From Flavobacterium limi (GTDB lineage: Bacteria > Bacteroidota > Bacteroidia > Flavobacteriales > Flavobacteriaceae), in the NCBI RefSeq assembly GCF_010645075.1, contig NZ_JAADZV010000007.1:186001-250000 (forward strand): a DNA stretch of 64,000 nt. The letters are read 5' to 3'. A program made the position numbers and the translations under genes. Shown here in pieces: positions 26,468 through 36,307 of this stretch; the first letter of the stretch is position 1; every line of letters begins with the position of its first letter. The notes under the pieces are model-generated. The model was not told the DNA's origin and did no database searches. It worked only from the letters and a program-made list of their open reading frames with translations.

Positions 26468-28360
26468 TTATTTTTTGTTAAAGATCTGAATAGACTTGTC
26501 AGAAACATAAAAGATATTTTGGGTTGCCGGATCAATTTCATAAACCGGTTTATTATTATTAAAAATAATTTTATCAACCTCTACTCCATCTGATTTGCTC
26601 ACTTTAACCAAAACTTTTTCTCCTGTATCAGCTTTTGCAAAAATATAAGAGAAATCTCTGTTTTGTTTCATCGCATTGAAACGGGAATTAAACTTAGCTG
26701 CTACCAGACCAAGAGCAGCTGAACCAGCTGCATAAGCTTTTGCCTGATCCTGATTAGTCTTATCTTCCTTTTTTATAACTGTAGATCTCATGTTTCCTGA
26801 AGAATCACGGTATGTCATTGTTAATTCAGCACCTTTGATATCGCTTACTGCTGAACCTATACCCATACCAATGCTTCCCACAATAGCAGCACTTTTAATA
26901 AGACGTCTTGTTCCTTCACCTGGCTGTGTATAAGTATGATGGTATTTTATTGTACCGTCCATATTAACTCCCATTACCTCAACCGGACCCGAAAGCACTA
27001 CTCCCCAAGGAAACTGCTCTATACTGTTTAATTCTTTTTCTTTTTTGATATTTACTTTTGCGAAAGGCTCCGGTTTATCACTAATACTTGGATCAAACTT
27101 GTATAATTTTTCGTCGTTATAAACTACATAAGAATTCGTAGCTTCATCATAAGCAGGTAATACCGGACGATTTTTATCAAAATTAATATTACGCTTCCAA
27201 AGTTTAATTCCTGATTTGTAATCAACCATATTTCCGTAAGTACCTGTAAGATACATTACTTTTTCACCTACTTTTCCTAAATAATAAATTGGATCTTCTT
27301 TGTCATCAGAAATTTCGATGAATTTTTTCCAAAGTTTTTCACCGTCTTTGTTGATTAGCATCATTTCGTTTTCAGCCACGTACAAGAAATCCTGATCGAT
27401 TGGGATAACTCTTTTCAAACCATCACCGCGCGCATCCTTTTTCCAGATTTTTTCACCAGTACCCAAGTCATAAAAGTTAAAACCACTGAAGTGGGCAACT
27501 AGTATTTTTGTTCCCCAGTCTTCCAGATAAACCACTCTCTTTGTTTTGATTGATTCTTTCCAGATACTTTTTCCTGTATCAGTATTCAAGACATTCAAAT
27601 ATTGTTTACTAGAAAAAGTCCCTGCATTATTAACTACTACAATGTTTTTATTATTTTGAGTTAAAAAGAATTTTGAATAATCTTCTTCACCTTTCCAGTT
27701 TAATTTTCCTGAGTTTCTGTCAAAAGAATATAATTTTCCGTACAACAAATAGTAAATAACTGATCCGTGTACTGTAGCAATATTTGTGTTTGCAGATTCT
27801 TTGAAAGAAAAGCTAAATAATGATTTTGCTTTATCAACAGTAGTGTTCCATTTCAACTCCCCAGTTTTCATATCCAATAAAGCAATTGCCATGTCTCCGT
27901 CTTTTTTCAAAGTAAGCAGATATTCATCAGTTTCAGGAATAAAATCTGACTGCGTTACCCAGAACGATTCTTTAGATGAATTGTAAACTACTTTCCCACT
28001 ATCGGTATTAATAATTAAATATTTACTATTGATATAAGCTTCAACGTATGGACTTCCCGGAACACTGGTTAAATCGCTTTTCTCCTTAAAAATTTTTCCA
28101 AAATCAGGATCTGTCAAAATATCTCCTGCTGAAGTAGTTCCAAAATCATCTTTAGTCAGGGTCCAGACAATTTTTTTTGTTTCCGGATCTAAACCTTTTA
28201 TAGTTCCGCCTTCCTTAAACACAACAACACCGGTAATTTCGTTTTGTACCAAATCCTGTACGGCATTTTCTGTTGTAACAATTTCATCATATTTCCTTTG
28301 GGAAACTGCAGAAATCGAAACCGCCAGAAGTAAAATAATTGAAAAAGTAATTTTCTTCAT
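26468..28360 (-). CDS. Exported PQQ-like beta-propeller repeat protein
   Basis: 630 residues. A signal peptide (MKKITFSIILLLAVSISAVS) is followed by repeated propeller blades with the PQQ/Trp-docking pattern: GLDPETKKIVWTLTKDD, LLDMKTGELKWNTTVD, SFDRNSGKLNWKGEED, VLNTDTGKSIWKESIK, FYDLGTGEKIWKKDA, MVDYKSGIKLWKRNI, roughly residues 50-420. A glycine/alanine-rich stretch (about 485-560) follows. The family includes periplasmic scaffold proteins such as BamB and PQQ dehydrogenases, but no dehydrogenase catalytic segment is seen, so a scaffold or binding role is likelier. It may be cotranscribed by read-through with the exported protein downstream. Confidence 0.85.
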   Translation of the reverse strand: MKKITFSIILLLAVSISAVSQRKYDEIVTTENAVQDLVQNEITGVVVFKEGGTIKGLDPETKKIVWTLTKDDFGTTSAGDILTDPDFGKIFKEKSDLTSVPGSPYVEAYINSKYLIINTDSGKVVYNSSKESFWVTQSDFIPETDEYLLTLKKDGDMAIALLDMKTGELKWNTTVDKAKSLFSFSFKESANTNIATVHGSVIYYLLYGKLYSFDRNSGKLNWKGEEDYSKFFLTQNNKNIVVVNNAGTFSSKQYLNVLNTDTGKSIWKESIKTKRVVYLEDWGTKILVAHFSGFNFYDLGTGEKIWKKDARGDGLKRVIPIDQDFLYVAENEMMLINKDGEKLWKKFIEISDDKEDPIYYLGKVGEKVMYLTGTYGNMVDYKSGIKLWKRNINFDKNRPVLPAYDEATNSYVVYNDEKLYKFDPSISDKPEPFAKVNIKKEKELNSIEQFPWGVVLSGPVEVMGVNMDGTIKYHHTYTQPGEGTRRLIKSAAIVGSIGMGIGSAVSDIKGAELTMTYRDSSGNMRSTVIKKEDKTNQDQAKAYAAGSAALGLVAAKFNSRFNAMKQNRDFSYIFAKADTGEKVLVKVSKSDGVEVDKIIFNNNKPVYEIDPATQNIFYVSDKSIQIFNKK

Positions 28361-28447
28361 AGTAGATTTTTAAAATTAATAATATAGAAATGTGGCAATT
28401 ATATGATTAAAATAATTGTCTGCGAATATATAGAAATTAAATTTTAA

Positions 28448-29161
28448 TTAAGAAAATATTTCTTTCAAAACCTCAAGTGAATTTGGTTTTTTGAAACCAT
28501 CCAGATGAAGGCTGTAATAATCAATCAGAACTTTTAGAAGTATTTGTCTTTCTACCACGTGAAAGGTTTTCTGATCATTATCAAATTTTAAACCGAGTAG
28601 TTTTTTAAACAAATTTGTTTCGTGTTCTGTTAAAGAATTTGATCCGTTAAAAAGTGTAAAAACACCCTCATTCATTTCAAAATGTGGCAAGTCAAGCTCT
28701 GAAACATCCGGGTAAAAACCTAAGTATTTCGTAGTTTCCAACATTAAAATTAAATGAAAATTAGAAATCTCACTGTGATGATCCAGCCATTTCAGCGCAG
28801 TTTCCAAAAACACAAATAAAGATTCATTTTTTTCTTCTTCCTGAATTGAATAATGCAAAATTTCAGAAAGAAACATGACCATTGTACTTTTTACAAGATC
28901 TGTATGAATGCTTTGGAAAGGAACTGCTGTTTTGATTTCTTTGAAGTTTTCTAAAGTCCCTTTGTTTTTATGAACTGCCTCTATTTCCAGAATAGATAAA
29001 GGCTGGAAATATGCAATTTTCTGACTTGCTTTCCGGCTCGAAAAAGCATCACGGACAAAATAAGATTTTAGCCCATTCGAAAGCGTAAAACATTTAACTA
29101 TCAGACTTTTTTCCTGAAATTTCAGAGATGAAATTACTATAGCTTTTGTTTTAACCTGCAT
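28448..29161 (-). CDS. recO: DNA repair protein RecO
   Basis: About 237 residues, the usual RecO length. The N-terminal OB-fold reads KTKAIVISSLKFQEKSLIVKCFTLSNG, then the helical part with YFQPLSILEIEAVHKNKG and YLGFYPDVSELDLPHFEMNEG. RecO loads RecA on SSB-coated single-stranded DNA in the RecF pathway. The zinc-finger cysteines of some RecO proteins are absent, as in most Bacteroidota. ATG 29161 (MQVKTKAIVIS) is chosen; this start lies inside the 3' end of the acyltransferase gene (11-nt overlap), indicating coupled expression. Confidence 0.92.
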   Translation of the reverse strand: MQVKTKAIVISSLKFQEKSLIVKCFTLSNGLKSYFVRDAFSSRKASQKIAYFQPLSILEIEAVHKNKGTLENFKEIKTAVPFQSIHTDLVKSTMVMFLSEILHYSIQEEEKNESLFVFLETALKWLDHHSEISNFHLILMLETTKYLGFYPDVSELDLPHFEMNEGVFTLFNGSNSLTEHETNLFKKLLGLKFDNDQKTFHVVERQILLKVLIDYYSLHLDGFKKPNSLEVLKEIFS

Positions 29162-30188
29162 AAAATTGAATTTTCTTCTGCTCACTTTTTTTGAATCTCT
29201 TTAGAAATCTTTTTTCAATACAAAACCAGGAAAGCACAGCAAAAAATATTGAGATTAAAATTACAGCAATAGCCATCAAAAAAGGATTGTTCTTTTCGAA
29301 TAAATTATATTGCCTGAAAAGCTGAATTACCGGAAAATGATAAATATAGAGCCCATAAGTAAAATCCCCATATTTTCCGAAATTATTGAGAAAAGGAATA
29401 TTGTAGGCCGTAATTATCAAAATGATTCCAAAGGCTGCAGGATAAAATAATTCCATTTGAAAACTCAAAAAATGATAACTTATAAAGACCATAACAGACA
29501 ACCCTAAAAATATCTTTTTATTTCTCGTGACATAATCAAAACTCAAAAACATAAAAATACCTATTAAAAAATAAGACAAATAACCCGGTAATTGTTTTGC
29601 AAGCAAGGGCTTATTGAAATAAAAATTCAAGAGGAGCCAATACCCTACAGATAAAACATACAGACTTATGAGTACTAAAAATCTTTTTCGTGTTTTTTTA
29701 ATTACATAAAAAATTAGCGGTAAAGCTATATAAAAACATATTTCTATTTTTAAAGTCCAAAGTGCCCCATTTACTGCGCAATACAGATTATTCTCAAAGA
29801 GTCCGGGAAGACAAGGATTCATGAAATTTAAAAAAAGTAAGTTCCAGCCCAAGTATTTAAAAACATTTATATTAGAAAAATATTCAATAAAATTATTGCT
29901 GCTAAAAACAGATAAGAATAGTGTAAAAAATAAAACTACAAATACGTAAGCTGGCAAAATTCTTCTGATTCTTTTAATAAAGTAGTCTTTTAAAGAAGGC
30001 GTTTCAATATAACTTTTAACTACCAAAAAACCGCTTATAACAAAGAATCCTCTAACTCCCATCACTGAATTAGAAATCTTAGATAAAAACAGTAAACTTT
30101 TACTTTGGGAAAGTTCTGAAAGGTGTGCCAATAAAATATTGGCAGCAAAGAAAAATCGTAAAAAATCAAAACAATTTTTACTATTCAT
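29151..30188 (-). CDS. Membrane acyltransferase (acyltransferase_3 / OafA-like)
   Basis: 345 residues with about ten membrane helices. The N-terminus NCFDFLRFFFAANILLAHLS carries the catalytic-region Arg/His typical of acyltransferase_3 proteins, followed by VMGVRGFFVISGFLV and the cytoplasmic RRILPAYVFV. Such enzymes O-acetylate or O-acylate surface polysaccharides or lipid-linked sugars in the inner membrane. It lies between porZ (18 nt upstream) and recO (overlapping by 11 nt). Acceptor is unknown; the gene is short of the C-terminal SGNH domain found in some relatives. Confidence 0.9.
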   Translation of the reverse strand: MNSKNCFDFLRFFFAANILLAHLSELSQSKSLLFLSKISNSVMGVRGFFVISGFLVVKSYIETPSLKDYFIKRIRRILPAYVFVVLFFTLFLSVFSSNNFIEYFSNINVFKYLGWNLLFLNFMNPCLPGLFENNLYCAVNGALWTLKIEICFYIALPLIFYVIKKTRKRFLVLISLYVLSVGYWLLLNFYFNKPLLAKQLPGYLSYFLIGIFMFLSFDYVTRNKKIFLGLSVMVFISYHFLSFQMELFYPAAFGIILIITAYNIPFLNNFGKYGDFTYGLYIYHFPVIQLFRQYNLFEKNNPFLMAIAVILISIFFAVLSWFCIEKRFLKRFKKSEQKKIQFYAG

Positions 30189-30205
30189 AGTTGTATAAAC
30201 TAACC

Positions 30206-32488
30206 TTAACGAATTATCATTACTTTTTTAACTTTTGTTTCTCCGCCATCCTGAGCAGAAATAAAAACCATATAAACACCCGATGCTACTTTATATCTTC
30301 CAAAGGCCGTAGTATCCCATTCTATTGTTCCTCCTTCTGAAATAGTTTCGTAAACAAGATTGCCTTCAATATCTGTAATCTTAACATTTGCCTTGTCAAT
30401 TAACCCTGCAATTTTAACCGTTCCTGAATAACCAGGGCGAACAGGATTTGGATAAATATATACATTATTCAGGTTTTCATTAGCCACTGTAGCAGATCCT
30501 TTAAAAGAAATCATTCCTTTGCTTGTTGCTATAAAAACCTCACCCGTTTTATCATTGATTTTTATATCGTTTATAGCATTAGCGGGTAAAGGTGAATTGT
30601 TTATTGTAAAATGATATTTTGTTTCCTGGCCGTTTTGTGATACCATAAAAACACCAGAATCTGCTGTACCAATCCATTTGTTATTTGATCCGTCTACCGC
30701 TATTGCAGTTATAGATTGCTCATATAATAATTCCTGCGCTAAACCATCTTCCATAATAATTATTGGTCTTGTGTTCAATTGGTTTTCAGACTGAAAATTA
30801 TTTACATTCGACAGAACCCTCAACCCTTTTGTTGTCCCAATCCATAATTGGTTTTTGGAATCTACCGCCAGAGCCGTGGCATTATTAATTGGTAAATTTC
30901 CCGCATCAGTGCCTGCATTAATTTTTTTAAATACATTTCCTTTTTCATTAAAACCTACAACCCCTTCTGTGTTCATTGAAATCCATTTAGTTCCGTTTTT
31001 ATCAATGGTTAAATCGGTATAACTGGCATCTTGAGGCCTGACTAAAATAGTTTTCATAGAAACACTTTGCCACTGTCCATTTGTTTGCAATACTTTCAGT
31101 CCGTTATCAATCATACTATTTGTGAGCCAGAGATTTCCTGATTTGTCAAAAGCCGCCCCATTAATACGCACATCAATGTAATTAGGACCTACAAAAGTTA
31201 GTGTTTCCAGTCCACTATTTTTTTCATTATATAGAATAGACGGTTCATTATTTTCAATCTTTAATAATCCTGAAAAATTAGAACTCGCATAGACCTGATT
31301 TTCATCATTTGGATTCACTATAATATTTACTATTGATTTTGCGCCAAATACTTTTTCATAAGGTATATTTAACCAACCGCTTTCTTCTAATTTACTAATA
31401 CCATAACTATCCAGAGGATATGGATTCATCCGGCCATCATAATCTCCATAAACTGACCAAAGAACACTTGGAGTTACATTAAGAGCGAAAATATTATTTC
31501 TCAAAGGTCCGCTTGGCATGCTATTTTCAAAAGGATTTGAAACAGAAAGTGAAGAACTAAACAAACCATTTTCTTTAGTTCCAACACTGATAATATCTCC
31601 TAACAATGTGGCACAGGTAAAACTCAGGTTTCCATCTAATACCTGAGTATTTAAAATCTGGCGACTCAGAATCATTTGATTGTTATAAACGTAAACTGCA
31701 CCTGCGGTAGTAATAAACAAATTATGGTTTACTGCACGCAAATCTGTTGAGGGCTGTGGAAGCTGTAAAAATCCAATAAAAGAATTTGAATTGTATCGAT
31801 GTACATATCCGCCTGAATTAATTGCAATGAGTTCACTATCAAAAGTTTCCACACTTGACCAATCTCCTGAATTTACAACTGACCATTGATTGTAATCGAC
31901 TAAATTCGTATTAGCGCTATTTGCACGTCTTATGCTGCTTGAAGTGGCGGCATAAATAAAACCATTAAAAAAAGCAGTTTGCCTTACAGCAATTTCAGTT
32001 CCGGCATCACCAATAAAATAAGTATCTCCAAATTGTGAAGTAGTTAAATTAAACTGTACTATTCCAAAATCACATGAAACATAAATCAATCCATTGTGTT
32101 CCATAAAATGATTGATTCTTTTTATACCTGAAGGCAATTGTTTATTGATAATATCTACAACTTTCAGCATAGTGCCATCCTTTTCATTTATTACGATCAT
32201 CAAGCCGTTTTCATACCCTACCAGCGTTTTTTTAGAAGCTTCACTATAATAGACTGATGATATTGTCTGTCCGGAAAGGCCATCAATAGTGGTAGTTGTT
32301 TTAACACTGTTTGTTGCTGAATTTTTAGAAAATAATGCATTTTCTGAAGCAGCAATAACTGATGTACCGGCTATGGAAACATCTTTAATTTCATTATACG
32401 AAAAATAGCCTTGCCATGATAAATTACTCTGTGAAAAGCTATTTTGAAAAATTAGTACAAGCAATATTGATAAAAACCCTTTTTTCAT
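30206..32488 (-). CDS. porZ: PorZ-like type IX secretion protein with C-terminal sorting domain
   Basis: 760 residues. Signal peptide MKKGFLSILLVLIFQNSFSQ, then two seven-bladed propellers (about 25-330 and 330-660; blades such as DGLSGQTISSVYYSEASKK, WLTNSMIDNGLKVLQ, LWIGTTKGLRVLS, KWIGTADSGVFMVS) and a C-terminal type A sorting domain from about residue 672 (VYIYPNPVRPGYSGTVKI ... VKKVMIIR). This architecture is that of PorZ, the surface component that supplies anionic lipopolysaccharide to the type IX sortase. The assignment rests on domain layout and opening sequence; a generic two-component-type propeller T9SS cargo is the alternative. A -7 box TATATTTG is at 32510-32517 (minus strand). 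Confidence 0.78.
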   Translation of the reverse strand: MKKGFLSILLVLIFQNSFSQSNLSWQGYFSYNEIKDVSIAGTSVIAASENALFSKNSATNSVKTTTTIDGLSGQTISSVYYSEASKKTLVGYENGLMIVINEKDGTMLKVVDIINKQLPSGIKRINHFMEHNGLIYVSCDFGIVQFNLTTSQFGDTYFIGDAGTEIAVRQTAFFNGFIYAATSSSIRRANSANTNLVDYNQWSVVNSGDWSSVETFDSELIAINSGGYVHRYNSNSFIGFLQLPQPSTDLRAVNHNLFITTAGAVYVYNNQMILSRQILNTQVLDGNLSFTCATLLGDIISVGTKENGLFSSSLSVSNPFENSMPSGPLRNNIFALNVTPSVLWSVYGDYDGRMNPYPLDSYGISKLEESGWLNIPYEKVFGAKSIVNIIVNPNDENQVYASSNFSGLLKIENNEPSILYNEKNSGLETLTFVGPNYIDVRINGAAFDKSGNLWLTNSMIDNGLKVLQTNGQWQSVSMKTILVRPQDASYTDLTIDKNGTKWISMNTEGVVGFNEKGNVFKKINAGTDAGNLPINNATALAVDSKNQLWIGTTKGLRVLSNVNNFQSENQLNTRPIIIMEDGLAQELLYEQSITAIAVDGSNNKWIGTADSGVFMVSQNGQETKYHFTINNSPLPANAINDIKINDKTGEVFIATSKGMISFKGSATVANENLNNVYIYPNPVRPGYSGTVKIAGLIDKANVKITDIEGNLVYETISEGGTIEWDTTAFGRYKVASGVYMVFISAQDGGETKVKKVMIIR

Positions 32489-32595
32489 TATTTGGAAGAT
32501 TCAGATTCACAAATATAATACAAACGGAAGTATTTGATTTTTGTTCTGTTTTAAATATTATTTTAAAAATACATCACGAATAACAGAAACCAAAA

Positions 32596-32638
32596 ACGCC
32601 TTCGATTTCATCCTATTTAAGGATAAAACGAAGGCATT
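32596..32638 (-). terminator. Intrinsic terminator of gdhA
   Basis: On the minus strand TGCCTTCG and CGAAGGCG enclose an inner stem TATCCT/AGGAT with a 4-nt loop (one small bulge), ending in a T-rich stretch, about 20 nt after the gdhA stop. Confidence 0.75.
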
Positions 32639-32658
32639 CTTTAAATTTAATATAAAAA

Positions 32659-34005
32659 CTATACTACTCCCTGAGCAAGCATAGCATCAGCAACTTTAAC
32701 AAAACCGGCAATATTAGCACCTTTTACGTAGTTCACATAACCATCTTTCTCTGCACCATATTTTTTACACTGATTGTGAATTCCAACCATGATATCCTTT
32801 AGTCTTAAATCTACTTCTTCACTTGTCCAGTTCAGGCGAATAGAGTTTTGCGTCATTTCTAATCCCGATGCAGCAACTCCGCCTGCATTAGCAGCTTTTC
32901 CGGGAGCAAACAAAACTTTATTATCTAAGAATAATTTAATTGCATCTAATGTAGAAGGCATATTTGCAGCCTCAGTTACGCATAGAACACCATTATTGAT
33001 TAGCTTTTGGGCATCTTCCCCATTCAATTCGTTTTGAGTAGCACATGGAATTGCGATATCAACTTTTACTTCCCATGGACTTTTTCCTTTATGGAAAACA
33101 GCATTTGGATATTTCTCCAAATATCTTTCTGCCCTGTTATCTCCTGTTGCTCTCATTTCAAGCATGTGATCTATTTTTTCTCCGGAAATTCCTTCTTCAT
33201 CATAAATATACCCATCAGGACCAGAAAGCGTAACTACTTTTCCACCAAGTTCATTTACTTTTAGAGCAACTCCCCAGGCAACATTTCCAAATCCTGAAAT
33301 AGCAACCCTCTTACCTTTAATATCATGCCCGATAGTACGAAGCATCTGATCTGTAAAATATACAACACCATAACCTGTAGCCTCTGGCCTGATTAATGAA
33401 CCTCCATAAGCCAGACCTTTTCCGGTTAAAACACCGGTAAATTCGTTTCTGATTCTTTTATACTGACCAAACAAATAACCAATTTCTCTTGCACCCACAC
33501 CAATATCTCCGGCAGGTACATCAAGGTCCGGCCCGATATGACGGCATAGCTCGGTCATAAATGACTGGCAAAAACGCATAATTTCACCATCAGATTTTCC
33601 CTCCGGATCAAAATCAGAACCACCTTTTCCTCCACCCATTGGAAGTGTGGTCAGACTATTTTTAAAAACCTGTTCAAATGCTAAAAATTTCAGAACAGAA
33701 AGATTTACTGTATGGTGAAATCTAATCCCGCCCTTATAAGGACCAATTGCTGAATTCATCTGAATTCGAAATCCTCTGTTTACAATGATTTCTCCTTTAT
33801 CATCTACCCAGGGAACCCTAAAAATTATAGATCTTTCGGGCTCTGCTATTCTAAGAAGTAAGTTTTTTCCATCGTATTTTTTTTGTTCAGCAATAAACGG
33901 AATTACCGTTTCTGCAAACTCTCTGACTGCCTGAAGAAATTCAGGTTCATTTGGGTTTTTCGACTCTACCAGAGCCATAAACTCATTTATTTTTTGTTTC
34001 ATCAT
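32659..34005 (-). CDS. gdhA: NADP-type glutamate dehydrogenase
   Basis: 448 residues, the length of the hexameric assimilatory enzymes. It converts 2-oxoglutarate and ammonium to glutamate. Visible are the substrate site GYKGGIRFHHTVN-like segment (IGPYKGGIRFHHTVNLS), the catalytic lysine in LPMGGGKGGSDFDP, the catalytic Asp region DVPAGDIGVGAREIGY, the dinucleotide fold ISGFGNVAWG and the ATGYGVVYF motif. The start could be ATG 34005 or 34002 (MMKQK). It has a -7 box at 34090-34097 and a palindrome just downstream of the predicted start of transcription, suggesting repressor control. Confidence 0.95.
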   Translation of the reverse strand: MMKQKINEFMALVESKNPNEPEFLQAVREFAETVIPFIAEQKKYDGKNLLLRIAEPERSIIFRVPWVDDKGEIIVNRGFRIQMNSAIGPYKGGIRFHHTVNLSVLKFLAFEQVFKNSLTTLPMGGGKGGSDFDPEGKSDGEIMRFCQSFMTELCRHIGPDLDVPAGDIGVGAREIGYLFGQYKRIRNEFTGVLTGKGLAYGGSLIRPEATGYGVVYFTDQMLRTIGHDIKGKRVAISGFGNVAWGVALKVNELGGKVVTLSGPDGYIYDEEGISGEKIDHMLEMRATGDNRAERYLEKYPNAVFHKGKSPWEVKVDIAIPCATQNELNGEDAQKLINNGVLCVTEAANMPSTLDAIKLFLDNKVLFAPGKAANAGGVAASGLEMTQNSIRLNWTSEEVDLRLKDIMVGIHNQCKKYGAEKDGYVNYVKGANIAGFVKVADAMLAQGVV

Positions 34006-34066
34006 TTTGCAATAAGTTACGCTTACAAATTATTTTTGTACCAATTAAATAAGAAAACATCATTAA

Positions 34067-34097
34067 GAAAACGTTTTCGTTATTGATAACAAAGGTA
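34067..34097 (-). promoter_or_regulatory. gdhA -7 box plus 12-bp palindromic operator
   Basis: TACCTTTG on the minus strand (34090-34097) matches the -7 consensus; transcription would start near 34083. GAAAACGTTTTC (34067-34078), a perfect 12-bp palindrome with the central CG typical of LacI/PurR-type operators, lies right after that point, in the leader. Confidence 0.55.
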
Positions 34098-34291
34098 AAG
34101 TAAAATCGGATTCAGAAATAAATTTTATAACAAATTCATAAGAATTGTATATTTTTCAAACAAATTTACAATTCATATTTACAACGATCATATTCCTGTC
34201 TAATTCCAATATTATGATTATACTTTTAAGTGTTTCATTACTTATTTTTTAATTGACTAATTAATTATTTTAAAGTGGGTTATGTTTTTTA

Positions 34292-34299
34292 TATATTTG
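34292..34299 (+). promoter_or_regulatory. -7 box TATATTTG deciding the start of the next gene
   Basis: TATATTTG matches TAnnTTTG. Transcription from it would begin near 34305, after the first in-frame ATG (34282), so the coding start must be ATG 34327 (or less likely 34303). The rest of the gene-free 34006-34291 is AT-rich spacer. Confidence 0.6.
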
Positions 34300-34326
34300 C
34301 CTATGATTTTGAAAGCCGAAAAACTC

Positions 34327-35112
34327 ATGCTCAAGCAAATAGCCTTAACTCTTTTTACAATATTTGGTATTTCCACGGTATCAAATGCGCAATTAGCCTA
34401 CGAAATTGGATTCATAGCAGGTCCGGTAGCTTTTCAGTCTGACTACGGACAGAGACACGATCAATCTACCAATATAGGAAATACCGGTTTTGGTATTGGT
34501 GCGGTTCATTGGATAAACTTTTCATCAGCTGCAAATGGCAACGAATATTTCAATGAGCATTTTAAAGTTCGCTCTGAGATTTCGTTTAGCAAAACAGATT
34601 TTCAGCATTTTGGGCGTTGGGTAGAGGGCAAACCTTCTGTAGGCAAAGAAAAACTTAAAGCCATGAGTGGAAAAACATATTTACTTAATGTGGGTGCTCA
34701 ATTAAATTATTCCCCTTTCATGACAATTCACGAATTTGAAAAATATGTTGGCAGTTTCTATCCTTATCTAACTGTAGGAGTTATGGCGAGTTATTATAGT
34801 ACCCAGGCTAATTCATCACTTGGACAATTGGGGATTCCTGCTACAACTCCTGACAAATATCTGGTGCCTTCAGAAGGTAATCAATATGGTTTTTCAACTG
34901 AAAGCGGTTTTACCATTTCAGCTCTTCTGGGTGTTGGTGTGCAATACAAATTAGACGAAATGAACGATTTGCTTTTTGAAATACGTTATCAGGGATTCAA
35001 TTCAGATTGGATAGACGGTTTAAATCCTAACAGGGATCTTTATAAGGAAAACAAAGCCAAAGATTCTCAGGTCTGGTTCAATTTTGGTTATTCCCATTAT
35101 TTAGAATTCTAA
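34327..35112 (+). CDS. Exported outer-membrane beta-barrel-like protein (THC0290_0291-like)
   Basis: About 261 residues. Signal peptide MLKQIALTLFTIFGISTVSNAQ, then alternating beta-strand sequence with aromatic girdles: YEIGFIAGPVAFQSDYGQR, GNTGFGIGAVHWINFS, YLLNVGAQLNYSPF, FYPYLTVGVMASYYS, SALLGVGVQYKLDEMNDLLFEIRYQGF, and a terminal FNFGYSHYLEF as in barrel proteins ending in Phe. It resembles a flavobacterial family known only by the placeholder THC0290_0291; I name this from memory of the opening motif, with moderate confidence. It is divergent from gdhA. Role unknown. Confidence 0.7.
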   Translation: MLKQIALTLFTIFGISTVSNAQLAYEIGFIAGPVAFQSDYGQRHDQSTNIGNTGFGIGAVHWINFSSAANGNEYFNEHFKVRSEISFSKTDFQHFGRWVEGKPSVGKEKLKAMSGKTYLLNVGAQLNYSPFMTIHEFEKYVGSFYPYLTVGVMASYYSTQANSSLGQLGIPATTPDKYLVPSEGNQYGFSTESGFTISALLGVGVQYKLDEMNDLLFEIRYQGFNSDWIDGLNPNRDLYKENKAKDSQVWFNFGYSHYLEF

Positions 35113-35129
35113 AAAAACAATATAAGAAC

Positions 35130-35158
35130 AAACCCCAATTCTTTCGAGTTGGGGTTTT
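35130..35158. terminator. Bidirectional terminator between convergent genes
   Basis: AACCCCAATTC-TTTC-GAGTTGGGGTT (one G-T pair) with T-rich sequence on the right and A-rich sequence on the left, serving both the barrel gene (+) and the metB-like gene (-). Confidence 0.85.
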
Positions 35159-35164
35159 GCTTTT

Positions 35165-36307
35165 TTATGATAATGCTTGTTCTAAATCAGCTACCAGATC
35201 TTCGGCATCTTCAATACCTACACTGAGGCGCACCAAATCGTCTGTAATTCCAACCTCAGCTCTTTTATCTGCCGGGATGGAAGCATGGGTCATTAAAGCC
35301 GGATGATTCGCCAATGATTCTACTCCTCCTAAAGATTCAGCTAAAGTAAATACTTTAAGTTTCTCTAAAAAAGCAATTGAATCCTCTTTTTTGCCTGAAA
35401 CAAAAGTAAAGGACACCATTCCGCCAAAAGCTTTCATTTGTTTTTTAGCAATTTTATGAAACGGATGACTTTCTAATCCGGGATAATAAACCGTTTTAAT
35501 CTTTGGATGATTACTTAAAAATTCAACTACTTTTTCGCCGTTTTCACAATGTCTCTGAACTCTTAACGAAAGTGTTTTGATACCTCTTAAAACCAGAAAA
35601 CTATCCATTGGTCCTAATGTTGCCCCGGTTGCAAATTGCTGAAAATGCAATTGTTCGCCCAAGACTTCATCTTTTACAATTAAGGTTCCGGCAATAACAT
35701 CAGAGTGGCCTCCTAAATATTTTGTTGCCGAATGCATTACGATATCAGCACCTAAATCAAGTGGCTTCTGCAAATAAGGTGTTGCAAAAGTATTGTCTAC
35801 CGCAAGCCAGATTTTATTTTCTTTGGTGATTTTCGCAATTTCTTCAATATCGGCCAGTTTCATCAAAGGATTTGTAGGTGTTTCAACCCAGATTAATTTG
35901 GTATTTTTATTAATCAAAGATTTCAGTTTTGTAATATCTGTCATATCAACAAAATGAAATTTAATACCTGAGTCTTTATAAATTCTCGAAAACATTCTAT
36001 AAGTACCTCCATACAAATCATCCATGGCAATTACTTCATCACCTGACTTAAAAGATCTCAAAATACAATCTGTAGCAGCCAAACCCGATGAAAAAGCCAG
36101 TCCGCGAGTACCGTTTTCAATGCTCGCCAATGCATTTTCCAAAGCAGTTCTTGTTGGATTCGATGCACGACTATACTCATAATCTCCTAATGGCTTACCC
36201 GGACTTGTCTGGATATAAGTTGAAGTTTGATATACCGGAGGCATAACCGCTCCCGTAACCGGATCATGATGCTGACCTCCATGGATCACTTTTGTATTGA
36301 ATTTCAT
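35165..36307 (-). CDS. Cystathionine gamma-synthase/lyase-type PLP enzyme
   Basis: 380 residues, Cys/Met-metabolism PLP family. Seen are the N-terminal TKVIHGGQHHDPVTGAVMPPVYQTSTY, the phosphate-binding SSGLAATDCIL, the cofactor Asp in VDNTFATPYLQ and the PLP lysine in HSATKYLGGHSDVIAG (about residue 196). Family members either make cystathionine from an O-acyl-homoserine and cysteine (MetB) or cleave it (CGL, MccB). Sequence alone does not separate these reliably and no other sulfur genes are adjacent. Start ATG 36307 is unambiguous. Cytosolic. Confidence 0.92.
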   Translation of the reverse strand: MKFNTKVIHGGQHHDPVTGAVMPPVYQTSTYIQTSPGKPLGDYEYSRASNPTRTALENALASIENGTRGLAFSSGLAATDCILRSFKSGDEVIAMDDLYGGTYRMFSRIYKDSGIKFHFVDMTDITKLKSLINKNTKLIWVETPTNPLMKLADIEEIAKITKENKIWLAVDNTFATPYLQKPLDLGADIVMHSATKYLGGHSDVIAGTLIVKDEVLGEQLHFQQFATGATLGPMDSFLVLRGIKTLSLRVQRHCENGEKVVEFLSNHPKIKTVYYPGLESHPFHKIAKKQMKAFGGMVSFTFVSGKKEDSIAFLEKLKVFTLAESLGGVESLANHPALMTHASIPADKRAEVGITDDLVRLSVGIEDAEDLVADLEQALS

